Positions 35,701-46,279 of a stretch of 64,000 nt of DNA are shown one piece after another. This DNA is from Microcyclospora pomicola (Eukaryota > Ascomycota > Dothideomycetes > Capnodiales): positions 1 through 64,000 of the forward strand of contig NHNY01000003.1 of assembly GCA_002786065.1 (NCBI GenBank). Direction: 5' to 3'. Below the pieces are notes generated by a model. It did not search any database. It saw only the letters and a program-made list of their open reading frames with translations, and was not told where the DNA came from. The translations under genes were made by a program, and so were the position numbers. Within the stretch, counting starts at the first letter, position 1, and each line of letters opens with the position of its first letter.

Positions 35701-36786
35701 ATGAGATACGCTGTGGTTATCGCCGGAGCTGCGCTTGCGCCGCTCGCCTCCGCTGCTGTCCATCGTGATCAGCATGGTCGAGTCCAAATGCACAATCACG
35801 CCAAAAAGGACGTCGTCACTCAAGTCGAGTATGTGACTATGTGGGCAACCGCGCCTGCCGAAGACGCGAGCACGACAATGTCGTCAACGACCGCTTCCGC
35901 GACTCCCAAGGTATATAGCAGCTCTACCAGCAGCTCTTCGTCCACCAAGGGGTCTAGTACGTCCACTGCAGCGGAATCCAGCTCTACTGGTATCAGTAAA
36001 TCAAATCTCAGCCCCAATGGCAAGAAAGCTGGTCTTTCTGGCTACATCGGCATCTCCTCCACGGAAGCCTTCGCCGATCTCGCTCCCTATATCAGCTGGT
36101 ACTCCGACTACACTGCTACCACTCCCGCTTATGATGGCCTCCTAAGCATCCCAATGCTTTGGGGCGCGGATGGCTCCCCATGTGGTGATTTTGTGACCGA
36201 CCGGCTCAATGGATTCGAATCCGTCGTTGCCAACTCGACTCCTTCTATCATGTTCGGGTTCTACGAGCCCGACTGCAGCTGCGACATGTCATCCGATATG
36301 TCTGTGTCTGATGCTGCCACGCAGTGGGATAATCTGGTTGCACCTCTCGCCGACAGCGGTACTATCCTTGGCTCTCCCAGCATGTGCAAGCAGAAGGACG
36401 AGGACTTCCTCACCCCATTCAACTCCTCGATCTCGACCACCTGGGATGTCACCAGCATCCACATCAACAAGCCTGATCTTGCAGGCGTGAAGGCCGATGT
36501 CGAATACTACGTCTCGACATACAACAAGCCCGTGTGGGTCTCGGAATTCGCCTGTGTGTACGACCAGGATGACTTCACGCCTTGCTCCGACCAGACGACC
36601 ATCAATGACTTCATCAACCAGACTGTCTACTATCTTGAGAACAACGCGGACGTCGTCGCATATGGCGCGAGCAACGGTGCCGGTCTCGGAGACGTCTGGC
36701 CCCTGACCACGCAGAGCAGCGACGGTGAGAACACTGTGCTGAGCGACACTGGTAAATACTACCTCAGTGTGCTCAAGGGCTTGTAG
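35701..36786 (+). CDS. Secreted GH128 beta-1,3-glucanase (Asl1-type)
   Basis: Single exon, 361 residues from the ATG at 35701 in a strong CCACC context. It has a clear signal peptide (cut after about ASA at 16-18), then a Ser/Thr-rich linker (about 55-105), then the catalytic domain. GFYEPD (Glu189) and WVSEFAC (Glu282) are the two acidic motifs of the GH128 TIM barrel, expected acid/base and nucleophile; most relatives read GFNEPD. W-x-S/DY-type aromatic residues near 133 also fit. Enzymes of this family cut beta-1,3-glucan, and the fission yeast relative Asl1 and fungal homologs are cell-wall proteins. A role in wall remodelling or glucan feeding is inferred. Paired cysteines (161, 192, 194, 229, 285, 297) suit an extracellular protein. 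Confidence 0.9.
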   Translation: MRYAVVIAGAALAPLASAAVHRDQHGRVQMHNHAKKDVVTQVEYVTMWATAPAEDASTTMSSTTASATPKVYSSSTSSSSSTKGSSTSTAAESSSTGISKSNLSPNGKKAGLSGYIGISSTEAFADLAPYISWYSDYTATTPAYDGLLSIPMLWGADGSPCGDFVTDRLNGFESVVANSTPSIMFGFYEPDCSCDMSSDMSVSDAATQWDNLVAPLADSGTILGSPSMCKQKDEDFLTPFNSSISTTWDVTSIHINKPDLAGVKADVEYYVSTYNKPVWVSEFACVYDQDDFTPCSDQTTINDFINQTVYYLENNADVVAYGASNGAGLGDVWPLTTQSSDGENTVLSDTGKYYLSVLKGL

Positions 36787-37018
36787 TCTGCTAGGAACAA
36801 CGGCCTCCGCATATTGTTCGCGAGCCGTGGATGATGGCTGCCAAGGGCATGGAAGCAGATCTATACCACGACCATATCGCGCATATGGTCAACTATGATC
36901 GCGAGAATTGCGCTGGTTCGGCATTCTTGTACATATTTTTCTTTACGCGGTCTTAGCAATAAGCAAAGATGGTTGTTGCGCACACTTTACGAAACAGAGA
37001 TGGAAAATGAACAAGGGC

Positions 37019-38878
37019 TTACTCCCAAGATCCATGCCAGTGTTTACCATGACTACCCTGTCTTCTCTTCTCCCAGTCTTCAGGCTTGACATCGGCGTGA
37101 CACCCAATCCCACTCTTTGCTAGATCGTCCAAGCTTTCCACCAACGCCTCGAACTTTGGCGATCCCAGCCCAGTCACTGGATCGTATCCGGGCGTCACGT
37201 CGTAGCCGTCCGTCTCGCTCAGCGTGCAACCCTCAAGCAGATAACAGGCACCCTTGCTGTTTCCTCCGGTGGTGATGTCCTTCAAGCCGCCATGCTGTGC
37301 CACGCTGTACAGCCAGGGATTTACGAACCCCAGTGGTGAGCGGCCTTGTTCAGCCTCGTAGTCGTTCAGCAGTGCAATCACTGCGGCCCACAGTGGCGTG
37401 GACGCAGACGTGCCACCAATCGGGACAGTAAGACCGTTCCACAATACGGGAAAGCTTGTCGAAAAGGCACTGACGTCCGGTACGCTGCGACCGGATGCAT
37501 TGAATCCGGACTTGCCATAGTAGAACGCCGGGACGTGATTGGCGATGTAGCTGTTCACGACAGAGCTCTGGTACGCCGGAATCGGGAAGTAGTTGGAGAA
37601 GCCGCCACCGGAGGCGGTGTACGACAGCTTGTCGATGGGAGAGGTGAGCGTTTGCTGCGTGGCAGCAGTCTCGTTGGCGAGGTTGGTAGTGCCGCCGACC
37701 GACGTCACCCAGGGACAAGTTGCAGGAAACTCAGGCTCGAAGATGGCGTTGTGGGAGCCCGAAGGCTGATCACCATTTGGTCCGTTGTCCCCAGAGCTAA
37801 AGAGGAGAGTCACGCCGCGCAAACCGACCTGCATCATCATTGAGCACAGGCTGGCTGCGTAAGCCGGATCCACCTTGTTCTCCGGCAGCGATTCTGAAAA
37901 AGACACGACACTAGGAACAGAAGTGTTGTGCAGCAAGTCTTGCAGAAACTGGACGAATGGATCATAGGTCTCTCCGGGGCTAGGTCCAAAGACACCACCG
38001 AAATTGTAGAGGATGCCTTGCGCAGGCCAGGCAAGACCAAGCGCAGTCTGAGTATCAAGCGCAGTCTCGAACGCACCCGTCACGCCTGGACTGCCGTTCG
38101 CTGCATCTCCAGAGCCAACGACAATGTAGCTCGGACTGGCAGCGGCTGCTGGTGGGTTGTTGGCCTGGAGGAATTTCTGCAGATCGCTCGGCGAAAACGA
38201 GGCTGCTTCGGTGCCGTAGATGGCGAAAGTCGTCCGGTTGGGTTTGGCGGTATAGGTGATGTTATAAATCTGCCGGATGCAAGACGGCGTGGTGTTGTCG
38301 CTTGCGCCGCAGCCGGATGCTGTCGTATTGACATCGCGTCTGCGCTCCTCGTGCTTGACAGATTGCACCTTTGGTTGCTTGTGGGTGAACGGAAAAGTTG
38401 TCGTTGGCGTGACAAACGTGATAGCATCCGCCAGAGATTCTGGTATGGTATATGATTCGGTTCGCAGAACGGTCTTGCCATCGTTCGTGTATTCGTGGTA
38501 CACAGTGCTCAACAACATCTCAGCCGCGCCAATAGTGGTAGCCACCTCGAGGACTGCTCCACGAAGTTGGCAATCGGGCGACGAGATATTTGCGCTCTGT
38601 AGCCATTGATTGACACGGGCAACTTTTCGATCATCAGGGCGAAGAATCGCCTGTAGCTCGTGAGCATGGAGATGCTTCCTGAATCGAGCATGTTGAGGAT
38701 CAGCCACATCCTGAGCCAGTGCATGCGATACCTCAAGGCTTTCTGCCGTGCTAAGTCCGATGTGCAGCCTGATGGGAGATTCGGAATGGGCTGGTTGTTG
38801 TCGAATCCATTGGTTGTCGGCCAGTACTGGGGTCAGGACCGCCAGAAATCCAAGCGTCCAACGCTGTAGTAAAGTCAT
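37019..38878 (-). CDS. Secreted sedolisin (S53) tripeptidyl-peptidase-like protease
   Basis: Single exon, 619 residues. A signal peptide covers 1-20 and an activation pro-domain about 32-175; the protease follows. The sedolisin catalytic residues are all present: Glu271 and Asp275 in AFETALD, Asp364 in SSGDNG (oxyanion) and Ser491 in GGTSAS. The calcium-site region VTPGYDPVTGLGSP is near 561-574. Members are acid-active endopeptidases or tripeptidyl-peptidases secreted to digest proteins at low pH. Several N-glycosylation sites are present. The gene is convergent with the GH128 glucanase, their stops lying about 230 bp apart. The C-terminal His/Trp-containing tail beyond 590 is unusual but short. 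Confidence 0.94.
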   Translation of the reverse strand: MTLLQRWTLGFLAVLTPVLADNQWIRQQPAHSESPIRLHIGLSTAESLEVSHALAQDVADPQHARFRKHLHAHELQAILRPDDRKVARVNQWLQSANISSPDCQLRGAVLEVATTIGAAEMLLSTVYHEYTNDGKTVLRTESYTIPESLADAITFVTPTTTFPFTHKQPKVQSVKHEERRRDVNTTASGCGASDNTTPSCIRQIYNITYTAKPNRTTFAIYGTEAASFSPSDLQKFLQANNPPAAAASPSYIVVGSGDAANGSPGVTGAFETALDTQTALGLAWPAQGILYNFGGVFGPSPGETYDPFVQFLQDLLHNTSVPSVVSFSESLPENKVDPAYAASLCSMMMQVGLRGVTLLFSSGDNGPNGDQPSGSHNAIFEPEFPATCPWVTSVGGTTNLANETAATQQTLTSPIDKLSYTASGGGFSNYFPIPAYQSSVVNSYIANHVPAFYYGKSGFNASGRSVPDVSAFSTSFPVLWNGLTVPIGGTSASTPLWAAVIALLNDYEAEQGRSPLGFVNPWLYSVAQHGGLKDITTGGNSKGACYLLEGCTLSETDGYDVTPGYDPVTGLGSPKFEALVESLDDLAKSGIGCHADVKPEDWEKRRQGSHGKHWHGSWE

Positions 38879-39230
38879 GTTGGCCGGCGTCTGCTATGTG
38901 ATGAATAGTGAGCGATGCCGTGAGTTCCGGTCAGAATCACATCTTTCGAAGTCGCGAACTGAAAAGGATTGCCTGCATTGCGGACGACATTACGTTTTAT
39001 ATAGAGTAGTATCACGACATTTGACTCCCCCGCGACGTCGCGGAAGTTGCTGAGTTGTGACGATGTGGTTGGTCTGATCAGCCACCCCAAAAGCACTTTC
39101 AATCTTGTGTAGCACCTCGTCCCACGACCAATCAGCGACATCAAACGTGAGGCTTTCTACGAGCACTACAACGGCAGATCAAACATGACCCCTGTTCTTG
39201 ATTACTACCGCGTCCAAGTAGATCATTGCT
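38879..39230. other. Short intergenic region
   Basis: About 350 bp holding the sedolisin promoter and the 3' end of the hydrolase gene. No gene seen. Confidence 0.5.
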
Positions 39231-40343
39231 TTACTTCTTCTCTCCAAGAAAGAAATCCAGCAGCGTGCTCGCTAACCTTTCCGGCTTCTCCAATGCCAGA
39301 CTATGGCCACACTCTTCGAACAATTCGCTTCGTTCGACATTCTCGGCGAACTTCATTGCACACTCCTTGACTTTCGGCCCGAAGAACTCTGGAGCGCCAA
39401 TAGTCAGGACTGGGATGGTTAGTTTCTTCTTCGCCAGCTCCACGTTGATCTCGCCATTCTTGAAACCCGAACGATACGTCTCGAGGATGCCCCGTAGACA
39501 CCCGGGCTGTTTGACGCAGTCGATCCAATGGTTCAACGCTTTGGGTTCAATAGCTGTCGGATCATAGCATTCTTGCCTCTATGTCTCATGTCAATAATCC
39601 TGTAGAATAATGTAGAAACATGCCAGCCGCGATCTGGGTGTGGAACCGATGAATACTCACTGCGGATGTTAGCTTTCGTCCAGATCATGTCGAGCCGCTG
39701 CGACTTACCCATGAACATCTCCCAGAATACAAATTCCTTTCCTTGAATCAACATCTCCGGGATATGTGGAATGGCAAAGAAGCTCAAATGCTATGCAGCC
39801 GTTAGCTCAACATCTCAATCCATGACCAACCTCACAACTACCCACCCAACACCACACTCCATCCATCCGGTATTGCGCCGAAACGTTCTCCGGCGTCCAG
39901 AACGACGACTCCTCCAACCCTAAGCCCGAAAGCAGCATCTCGCAGAATGACAGCTTCAGTACTCTCTCACGATGCATCCCCGCCACCGCGTAGGCATAAT
40001 CGGCTCCTCGATCCTCGCCGTGTAGGTAGAACTTCTCGTGGCCCAGCTGGTCCATGAGCGCAATGACATCTTTGACGTGAATCCCGGAGTCATAGCCATC
40101 TTCGGTCGGTGGCTTGTCAGTGTATCCGAACCCTCGAAGATCCGGCGCAACGAGCGTGAAGTGCGGCGTAAGCAATGGAAAGATGCGATACCAATAGAAG
40201 CTGTCCTTAGGAGTGCCATGCAGGAGGAGCAGTGCAGGGCCTGTTCCGGCAGTGATGTAGTGCATGCGAATGCCATTGACTCGTGCTCGACCATGTCTGA
40301 CTGGCTCCTTCTGGTGATCGTACGTCTCTGCAAGTTCAGACAT
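39231..40343 (-). CDS. Alpha/beta-hydrolase, epoxide hydrolase/haloacetate dehalogenase-like
   Basis: Three exons: 40343-39846, 39790-39661 and 39553-39231, with introns of 55 and 107 nt, giving 316 residues. The first intron uses GTGGGT...GCATAG and gives VWCWHLSFFAIPHIPE; the second (GTGAGT...CGACAG) gives ANIRTIEPKALNHW. Both joins match the family cap domain. The core has the oxyanion motif HGTPKDSFYW, the nucleophile Asp111 in HGEDRGADYAY and the catalytic His293 in EECGHSLALEKPE. An Asp nucleophile is typical of epoxide hydrolases and haloacid dehalogenases. The cytosolic enzyme probably hydrolyses a small epoxide or ester-like compound. The 107-nt intron is the less certain one. Confidence 0.85.
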
Positions 40344-40866
40344 ACCTGCGATGATTTTGTAGTGCGGGCAAATTCGTCTTTCATGCTATAAGCAATAGTA
40401 CCTATCGTAAGGTGGGAGGTTTATCGAGATGGCTACATAGTGATTCTAGTACTGAAACCCCGCGGCGTGTTGACGAAGCCTCTCGTCATCACGAAAGCAG
40501 TTGGACATGATCTCCATACGAGAAGAAACTTGATTGAGAAGCAACTTCTTGCGCAAATTCAGCGGGTTTGAGGACATCGTCTGATGACCTGCATTGGATT
40601 TACATTCTGATGTCCTTTCCCTTTCCTTGATCCTGATAAAGAAGCGACTACATCATGCATACGAACGTAAACCAGCCAATTAATGGAGAATGCAGACAGC
40701 GAGGTAGGGCATAGTCACGTTGGACGAGAGCTGGACAGGCATAGGAAATCAGATGGAGCAAAAGAAAATCGTAGAGCATACTTACTGAACAGGGGCCTCA
40801 TGGTCATCAATATCGTGGATCATGAATGCCGAATGGGCCATCAAAGGTGGCATGCCTCACCCACCT
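40344..40866. other. Intergenic, no gene seen
   Basis: About 520 bp holding the hydrolase promoter and the RIO1 3' end. The frame at 40683-40958 overlaps RIO1 in antisense and is not supported. Confidence 0.5.
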
Positions 40867-42573
40867 CTATTTCTTCCCTCTACTGCCCTGTCCGACCAAT
40901 TTCTTCTTCATATGCTTCGGCATTTTTTCCTTCCTCTTCTCTCGCTTCTCTTCCTTGACTGCCTTTTTGTGATCTCGCTTCGCATCTTTGTCCTCGAAGC
41001 GCTTTCCTCGAGGCGGGCCATCGGGCTTTTCCACCCACTCGCCATTCTCATCGTCGTCTCCTTCATCGTCGTCCTCGGTATCATCATCATCATCCTCATA
41101 TGTACCATCGTCGGCAGCTGATGTGGTCGCTGGCGCTAGTACCTTCCGGCCGGCAAGTAGTTCATGGTAAGGCAGATCGCTTTGTTGTCCCTGTTGGATC
41201 TTCTCTGCATCTCGCTCGATATCATAGACTTGTTGCAACGTCTGTGGAATATACTGCTGTCGGAAGACTTCGTTATCGACCTCTTTCTCGTGATCATGCT
41301 CCGTTCCGCCATCCTCTTCCTGCGTGATCGCTAGCCCTTCGATGTCCTGTCGCATTCCAGCTTCTTCCGTACTGGAGTCTGATGCTATGATGAAGGCAAA
41401 AACACTGCGTTCCGAGAGTGTGTTCACACTCTTGCGCGCAAAGAAGTCGGATACATTTTTGATATCCATGCGCAAGAACTCCAAGCTTCGTGGATGGTCA
41501 TGCTCAACGCTCTGGGATACATCGATGATGTACAGCTTCTCCTTGTGGTAAAGTATGTTGTACTCCGACAAATCAGCATGAACAAGGCGGCAAAGTTGAT
41601 ACATCTGCCGCATGTAGCCAAGCAAGCTGATGTACAACTCTTGCCACTTCTTTGCAGCATCGTCTGCGGACAAGTCCCCGAACTCCTGGTCTCGTAGTCG
41701 TGGCGCTGGCCAACCTTTACTGTTTCCTAGGAACGACATGGCCAGGACGTGTGCTTTGAGGTATAGAGGTTCCGGGCATGGAATACCTGTGGTATAAAGA
41801 CGACGCAGGTTGCGGAATTCCTTCTCGGCCCATACCTTAACCATAGCCCGATTTGACGACTTGTTGAAGCCAGATCTGAAACGGTGCTCACCCGTGACAT
41901 ACTTGTCTCTGTCCTTGAACACAAGTATGCTCGTCTTGTAAACTTTGATAGCACGATGCAGGACGGGAGAGGAAGTGGTGTCCGATTGAGATTCTTGAGG
42001 TATCGTGATTGCATGGTAGACGTTCGCTTCCTTTCCAGTAGAAATGACTCCGTGGATTTCAGACACCACATTCCTGTTCAACAGCTGCAGTAGAATCATG
42101 CGTGTGCGTGGGTCAAGGACCTGTTCGCTGGTCGCTCGGTCACTCTTCTCTGCTCCACCTTGACTCTTGCCTCCCAATCCAGCCTCCACATCGTTGAGAC
42201 GTAACTTTCCTGTATGCTTTGACAAGCTCTTGATTTGGTCGTCCATCGTAGCCTTTGTGTTTAGCTGTGGGTTTGCCTTGGGCTTTTGCGTCTCTGGTAT
42301 AGAGCTGTCATTCAGTCTGCGTTGGCGGTTATAGGCTTTGGTATAGTCCGACGGGTTGGATGCTTGCAAGTCTGTGTCGGACAGCTCATCTTCTGACGGC
42401 TCAAAGAGATCATCATAGTCCTCATCCTGTTCGTAATCATCAATCTGTGTGTCATGAGCACTTCCCGGCATTTGTTGTCGTTGAACATGGCCTGCGGGCA
42501 CATAGCCTTCGTTCTCGATATACGTAAGGGGAGGTTGATGACCAGCTGCGGGCCTTGCAGAGGAGGAGTCCAT
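40867..42573 (-). CDS. RIO1: Atypical Ser/Thr kinase Rio1
   Basis: Intron-less, 568 residues, complete. An acidic N-terminal region leads into the RIO kinase domain (about 150-400). Visible motifs are the flexible P-loop STGKEANVYHA at 178-188, the lysine in HRAIKVYK (Lys210), the catalytic loop VHADLSEYN with Asp334 and Asn339, and the metal Asp351 in IIDVSQS. The last ends with HPRSLEFLRMD, as in Rio1. The tail is Asp/Glu-rich, then strongly Lys-rich (KKAVKEEKREKRKEK), which suits nucleic-acid or pre-ribosome contact. Rio1 drives late maturation of the 40S subunit in the cytoplasm, including 20S pre-rRNA processing. It is divergent from the mitoribosomal gene 196 bp away. Confidence 0.95.
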   Translation of the reverse strand: MDSSSARPAAGHQPPLTYIENEGYVPAGHVQRQQMPGSAHDTQIDDYEQDEDYDDLFEPSEDELSDTDLQASNPSDYTKAYNRQRRLNDSSIPETQKPKANPQLNTKATMDDQIKSLSKHTGKLRLNDVEAGLGGKSQGGAEKSDRATSEQVLDPRTRMILLQLLNRNVVSEIHGVISTGKEANVYHAITIPQESQSDTTSSPVLHRAIKVYKTSILVFKDRDKYVTGEHRFRSGFNKSSNRAMVKVWAEKEFRNLRRLYTTGIPCPEPLYLKAHVLAMSFLGNSKGWPAPRLRDQEFGDLSADDAAKKWQELYISLLGYMRQMYQLCRLVHADLSEYNILYHKEKLYIIDVSQSVEHDHPRSLEFLRMDIKNVSDFFARKSVNTLSERSVFAFIIASDSSTEEAGMRQDIEGLAITQEEDGGTEHDHEKEVDNEVFRQQYIPQTLQQVYDIERDAEKIQQGQQSDLPYHELLAGRKVLAPATTSAADDGTYEDDDDDTEDDDEGDDDENGEWVEKPDGPPRGKRFEDKDAKRDHKKAVKEEKREKRKEKMPKHMKKKLVGQGSRGKK

Positions 42574-42769
42574 GATCGATCGGTCTTCCTATGGTCTTTC
42601 AAACTTTGTCTATGAAGATTGTCCATGAATCAAGTTCTCTGGACATGGCTCGAAAATATGAATTTATCTTTTGGGCGGCTTGACTCGCGTGACTATGAAG
42701 TGACTCCCGAACTTTTCTCCCAGCCGTGCTTCTTCATCCTCCTATTTCTACCACCATCAAACCACCATC
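42574..42769. promoter_or_regulatory. Bidirectional promoter RIO1 / mS45 with two TGACTC sites
   Basis: 196 bp separates the two divergent start codons. Two TGACTC words begin at 42,681 and 42,701, exactly 20 bp apart. TGACTC is the core of the Gcn4/CpcA amino-acid-control element in fungi. The close pair in a shared promoter of two ribosome-related genes suggests coupled control, but six-base words arise easily by chance. Confidence 0.4.
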
Positions 42770-44180
42770 ATGCCGCCTCGAATATCGCCGTCCCGTCTGC
42801 AACAACACACCACATGCCAATGCTTCCGCACGAGACCACAGAATGTTGTCGATTCGAGCCAACCACGTCTGTTCTCGTCAACACCTCAGCGTGCAGGCCG
42901 CAACCGCAAGATTGCGACCAAGCTTCGTCGCGACATGTGGGAATGGCTTTCGGGACCTGGCAAAGCTTTCATCCAGCCAATGCAGGGTAGCACAAACTAT
43001 CTAAGTGCCTACAACAAGAAAGGCGACTTGGTGCGGTCGCGCGAAACTGGTCACCGAGATCTCGGCGATAATGCGGGAGAAGAGCTCTCAGAGGAGGAAA
43101 TTCTCAAACAGGAAGAGGCTGAGGGCATTGACGCTGAAGACGCAGAACGCAGAGCATCTCAGCGAGAACGAGATAGAGAGCAAAGGCAGGAGCTTGAGTC
43201 TCGAGGTGGTGTGCCACCAGAGCGACTGAGTGACCTCCGGCCATACCCACTGAACAAGGATTTCGCCAGCCAGCCAGTTCTATCTGAGGACTTACGAGAA
43301 CAAATCTACAAGCAGGTCACTGTCAACAAGCATGATCTCGAGACTGTTGCAGGTACATTCGGTGTCGACATCCGCAGAGTCGCTGCGGTGGTACGGCTGA
43401 AGACCATCGAGAAGCAGTGGGTATCTGAGGTGAGCATCCTTTCCCATCTGGCATGCCCTACAGGCATGTTCCCCTTTGCAGTGATGATCACATTCAAAAA
43501 TTCGATTAGTCTTGAAGACACCTACATGGTTACAAAATTTAGCATTGCGAGCCTCTCTGATCTGCAGTCCTTGCTCATAACCACCTTCGTCAAATCTTGT
43601 CGCTTCTTGTTCACTGACACGTTGAGGTACCCAGGGCAAGCGTCTTGCAACACCCTACTCCGAAGCTGTGCTTGCTATGCTTCCCAAAACCCCTTACAGC
43701 GCAAGCTCCAATACTTTCAAACCTCACGAAACCATCAACGACGTCCCGGTACACGCCAAGACGCGACAGCAGATATTCTATCCTACCTCTGAGTCGCGTC
43801 ACTTCACTCGCGAGGATGCTGCCAAAGTTTTCGACGAGAATCTTCTATCCGCCGACAAGCGAATTCCCCTTCCCTCGCTGGTAAAGCTAGAAAAATGGAG
43901 TAACGAAGGGCTCGATCGGTCGGAGAGGTTGGAGAGGATGCGAGCAGACGATGCAGCGCACCAAATGACTTTACAAAAGAAAGAGCTCAAAAGGCAGGAT
44001 TGGGAGGAGAGGAATATCAGGGTGGTGCCGGGACGAAGATGGGACTTCAAGTTCGAGAATGTGTCTGCAGAAAAGACTGGCAAAGATGGGAAAGGCCGAC
44101 ATGCCGTCGGACATCGTTATGGCTTCCCCTTGGAGGACCGCAAGAGAGGCCAGTTCAAACTGCCCACGAGTGTTGAGTGA
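42770..44180 (+). CDS. MRPS35: Mitochondrial small-subunit ribosomal protein mS45 (Mrps35)
   Basis: Two exons, 42770-43429 and 43635-44180, with a 205-nt intron (GTGAGC...ACCCAG), giving 401 residues. The N-terminus is rich in Arg/Ser/Gln with no acids for the first 27 residues, fitting a mitochondrial targeting peptide. Mature sequence starts around the conserved RKIATKLRRDMWEWLSGPGKAF. The second exon begins GKRLATPYSEAVLAML and ends with GHRYGFPLEDRKRGQFKLP. This matches the fungal mitoribosomal protein also described as a eukaryotic mitochondrial regulator. The intron is long for this window and has no stop in the exon-1 frame, so unspliced message would encode a different tail to 43792; I regard that as accidental. 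Confidence 0.85.
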
Positions 44181-44782
44181 GGAACATGTTCAGTTGGTAG
44201 GATAGATGGCATATCAGGCGTGTGGCAGAACGCTGTATCATATTGTACCATTACGCGTCTTGCTTTCATTGAGTGCCCGTTCTTCTTATTACATGATCTT
44301 GGTCGTGGTGGTCATTCCCGTATTCTCTGTGTTCCGAGGTGCTTAGCTTGTGACCAGTGGCTCGCTTTTATCGAACTTCACTTCATGTCACTTCACCGCT
44401 TACCGTAGTGCTAAATCTCAATCACAATCAACCCCACCACGCTGCAAACCAACGCAGCGCATACAACTACATCCGACACCAGAACACCTGCACTTGTCGC
44501 GTTTTCCTACCTCTCGAACACGACCTTTAATCGATGAGTCCTATGTAAGACTGGGATCCGATGCGCATACGCCCGTAGCAACAAGACACTCTAGCACGAC
44601 CGACATCCCAACTACCGGAAACAGCCATTTGCCCTGGTCGCGGCATTACCCTGCTCCAAAAAAGTCTCGAGTGAGGACTTATATTAGCCTCGCTTGCTGA
44701 GCATTCCACGGGCACAAAGTGAAGAGAAGAGCATACATATCGCGCCAACATTCTTGGCCATCTGGCCGTGCGAACATCGACC
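44181..44782. other. Intergenic, no gene seen
   Basis: About 600 bp between mS45 and SLC1 with only short frames. It holds the SLC1 promoter. Confidence 0.5.
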
Positions 44783-45790
44783 ATGAATAGCTTCCTATTC
44801 TACTCCGTCGCCGCCGCCGTCCTTGTCTTCTGTGTTGTACAGACCTTGCTCATCTTGGGGAGGGTGCTGCAGTCTACAACACTCGAGTACTATGGACGCA
44901 GCATTGCCTCCTTTGCGGCCCTCTTCATATGCGCGATATATGGCACCCTCTCCGCCGCGATCCTGAATGTGGCAGGATATGGAGGTCTTGGCCAGTGGAC
45001 AACTGCTCGAGCGTTCAAGTGGAACATGCTGCTGTTTACCGGTGTATGGTTCGAGGTGGAAGATCCCAACAATTGGCTAGGGACTACAAGGCCGGCAGTG
45101 TTGGTGGGAAATCACCAGAGCGAGCTGGATGTCTTGTTCCTGGGACATATTTTCCCCCAATACTGCTCCGTGACGGCGAAGTCGTCGTTACGATATTGGC
45201 CACTTTTGGGCTGGTTCAGTAGGTTTTTGCTTTCAGTCGCTGCTTGCGACGCTCTAAGTATACCCAGCATATGCTAACCAAGTTCTGCCGCAGTGATGCT
45301 CTCGAAAACAGTCTTCATAGAGCGCAAATCCCGCGCACAAGCTCTTGAAGCCTTCTCAAAAGCCGCCGAGCAGATGCACTCTCATAAACAATCTGTGTAC
45401 ATATTCCCCGAAGGCACTCGCTCGTATTCTTTGCAACCAGACCTGTTGCCGTTCAAGAAAGGAGCTTTTCACCTGGCCATCCAGGCGCAGGTACCGATGA
45501 TTCCTGTGGTGGTTGCAAACTACAACAACGTGCTGAACATGCGCAAAAGGATATTCCGCCAAGGCACTATCAAGGTCAAGGTGTTGAAGCCGGTGGAGAC
45601 CAAGGGAATGACCAAGGATGATGTCGATGGCATGTTGGAACAAGTTTATACGTCGATGCTGAAGGAGTTGAAGACATTGACGACACAAGCAAAACAAGAA
45701 GGAGTCGCGATGAGCTCTTCGAGAAGTACCAATGGCTCTGCTGTCCGGCGTACTGTGGGAACCGACATGAAACAGAGCGCGACTGCATAA
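44783..45790 (+). CDS. SLC1: 1-acyl-sn-glycerol-3-phosphate acyltransferase (Slc1)
   Basis: Two exons, 44783-45218 and 45294-45790, with a 75-nt intron containing GCTAACC and ending GCCGCAG. The product has 310 residues. Two or three membrane spans occupy about 1-70. The acyltransferase motifs are intact: NHQSELD (catalytic His111 and Asp116), the substrate motif FPEGTRS at 183-189, and VPMIPVVV as motif IV. The join restores WPLLGWFMMLSKTVFIERK. The enzyme adds a second acyl chain to lysophosphatidic acid to make phosphatidic acid on the endoplasmic reticulum or lipid droplets. The C-terminal 40 residues are Ser/Thr-rich and variable. Confidence 0.94.
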
Positions 45791-46279
45791 AGAGAGGCAA
45801 GCTTGAAGCCATATATGTGCTTGCTTGCCGTCAGTGCCGGCATTGGAGTCGAGAAGAAGGTTCCTTGTTTATCTGGTGGGTAGGCAACAAAACGAACCAC
45901 TTCAGATCTTGGAGCTTCCAAAGAGCAATTTTCAGTAAAAGAAAGTGGTTGTATATATGACTGGAGCGCTGTCCGCGAAAGTAAGCTGTTAGTTACGAAA
46001 CCTATACCCAATCTGCGTTTTGCAAGTACTATTCTCTGTTTTCACGATGATGCCGCCCACCGATCGTGACTTCGCGGAAGACTACTGATTCTGCAAACAT
46101 CTCAGAAGTTGCAGGAGTTGCTATGAGCTTCAAAATGTTGCTTTCCCGACTTCACCGGAACACGTCTGCCATGGACAGAACGGCAATACCTCGCTGTTCG
46201 ACGGACGAACCAAATTTGTTCAGTTTTGCAGATCGAGCAGAATGACTCTTTGCGATCCCTCGCTTCATGCTGATCTCGG

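Noticed and set aside
43430-43792. Read-through of the first mS45 exon as a separate 340-residue protein
   Set aside because: Conserved mS45 sequence resumes in another frame after a good splice junction at 43429/43635.
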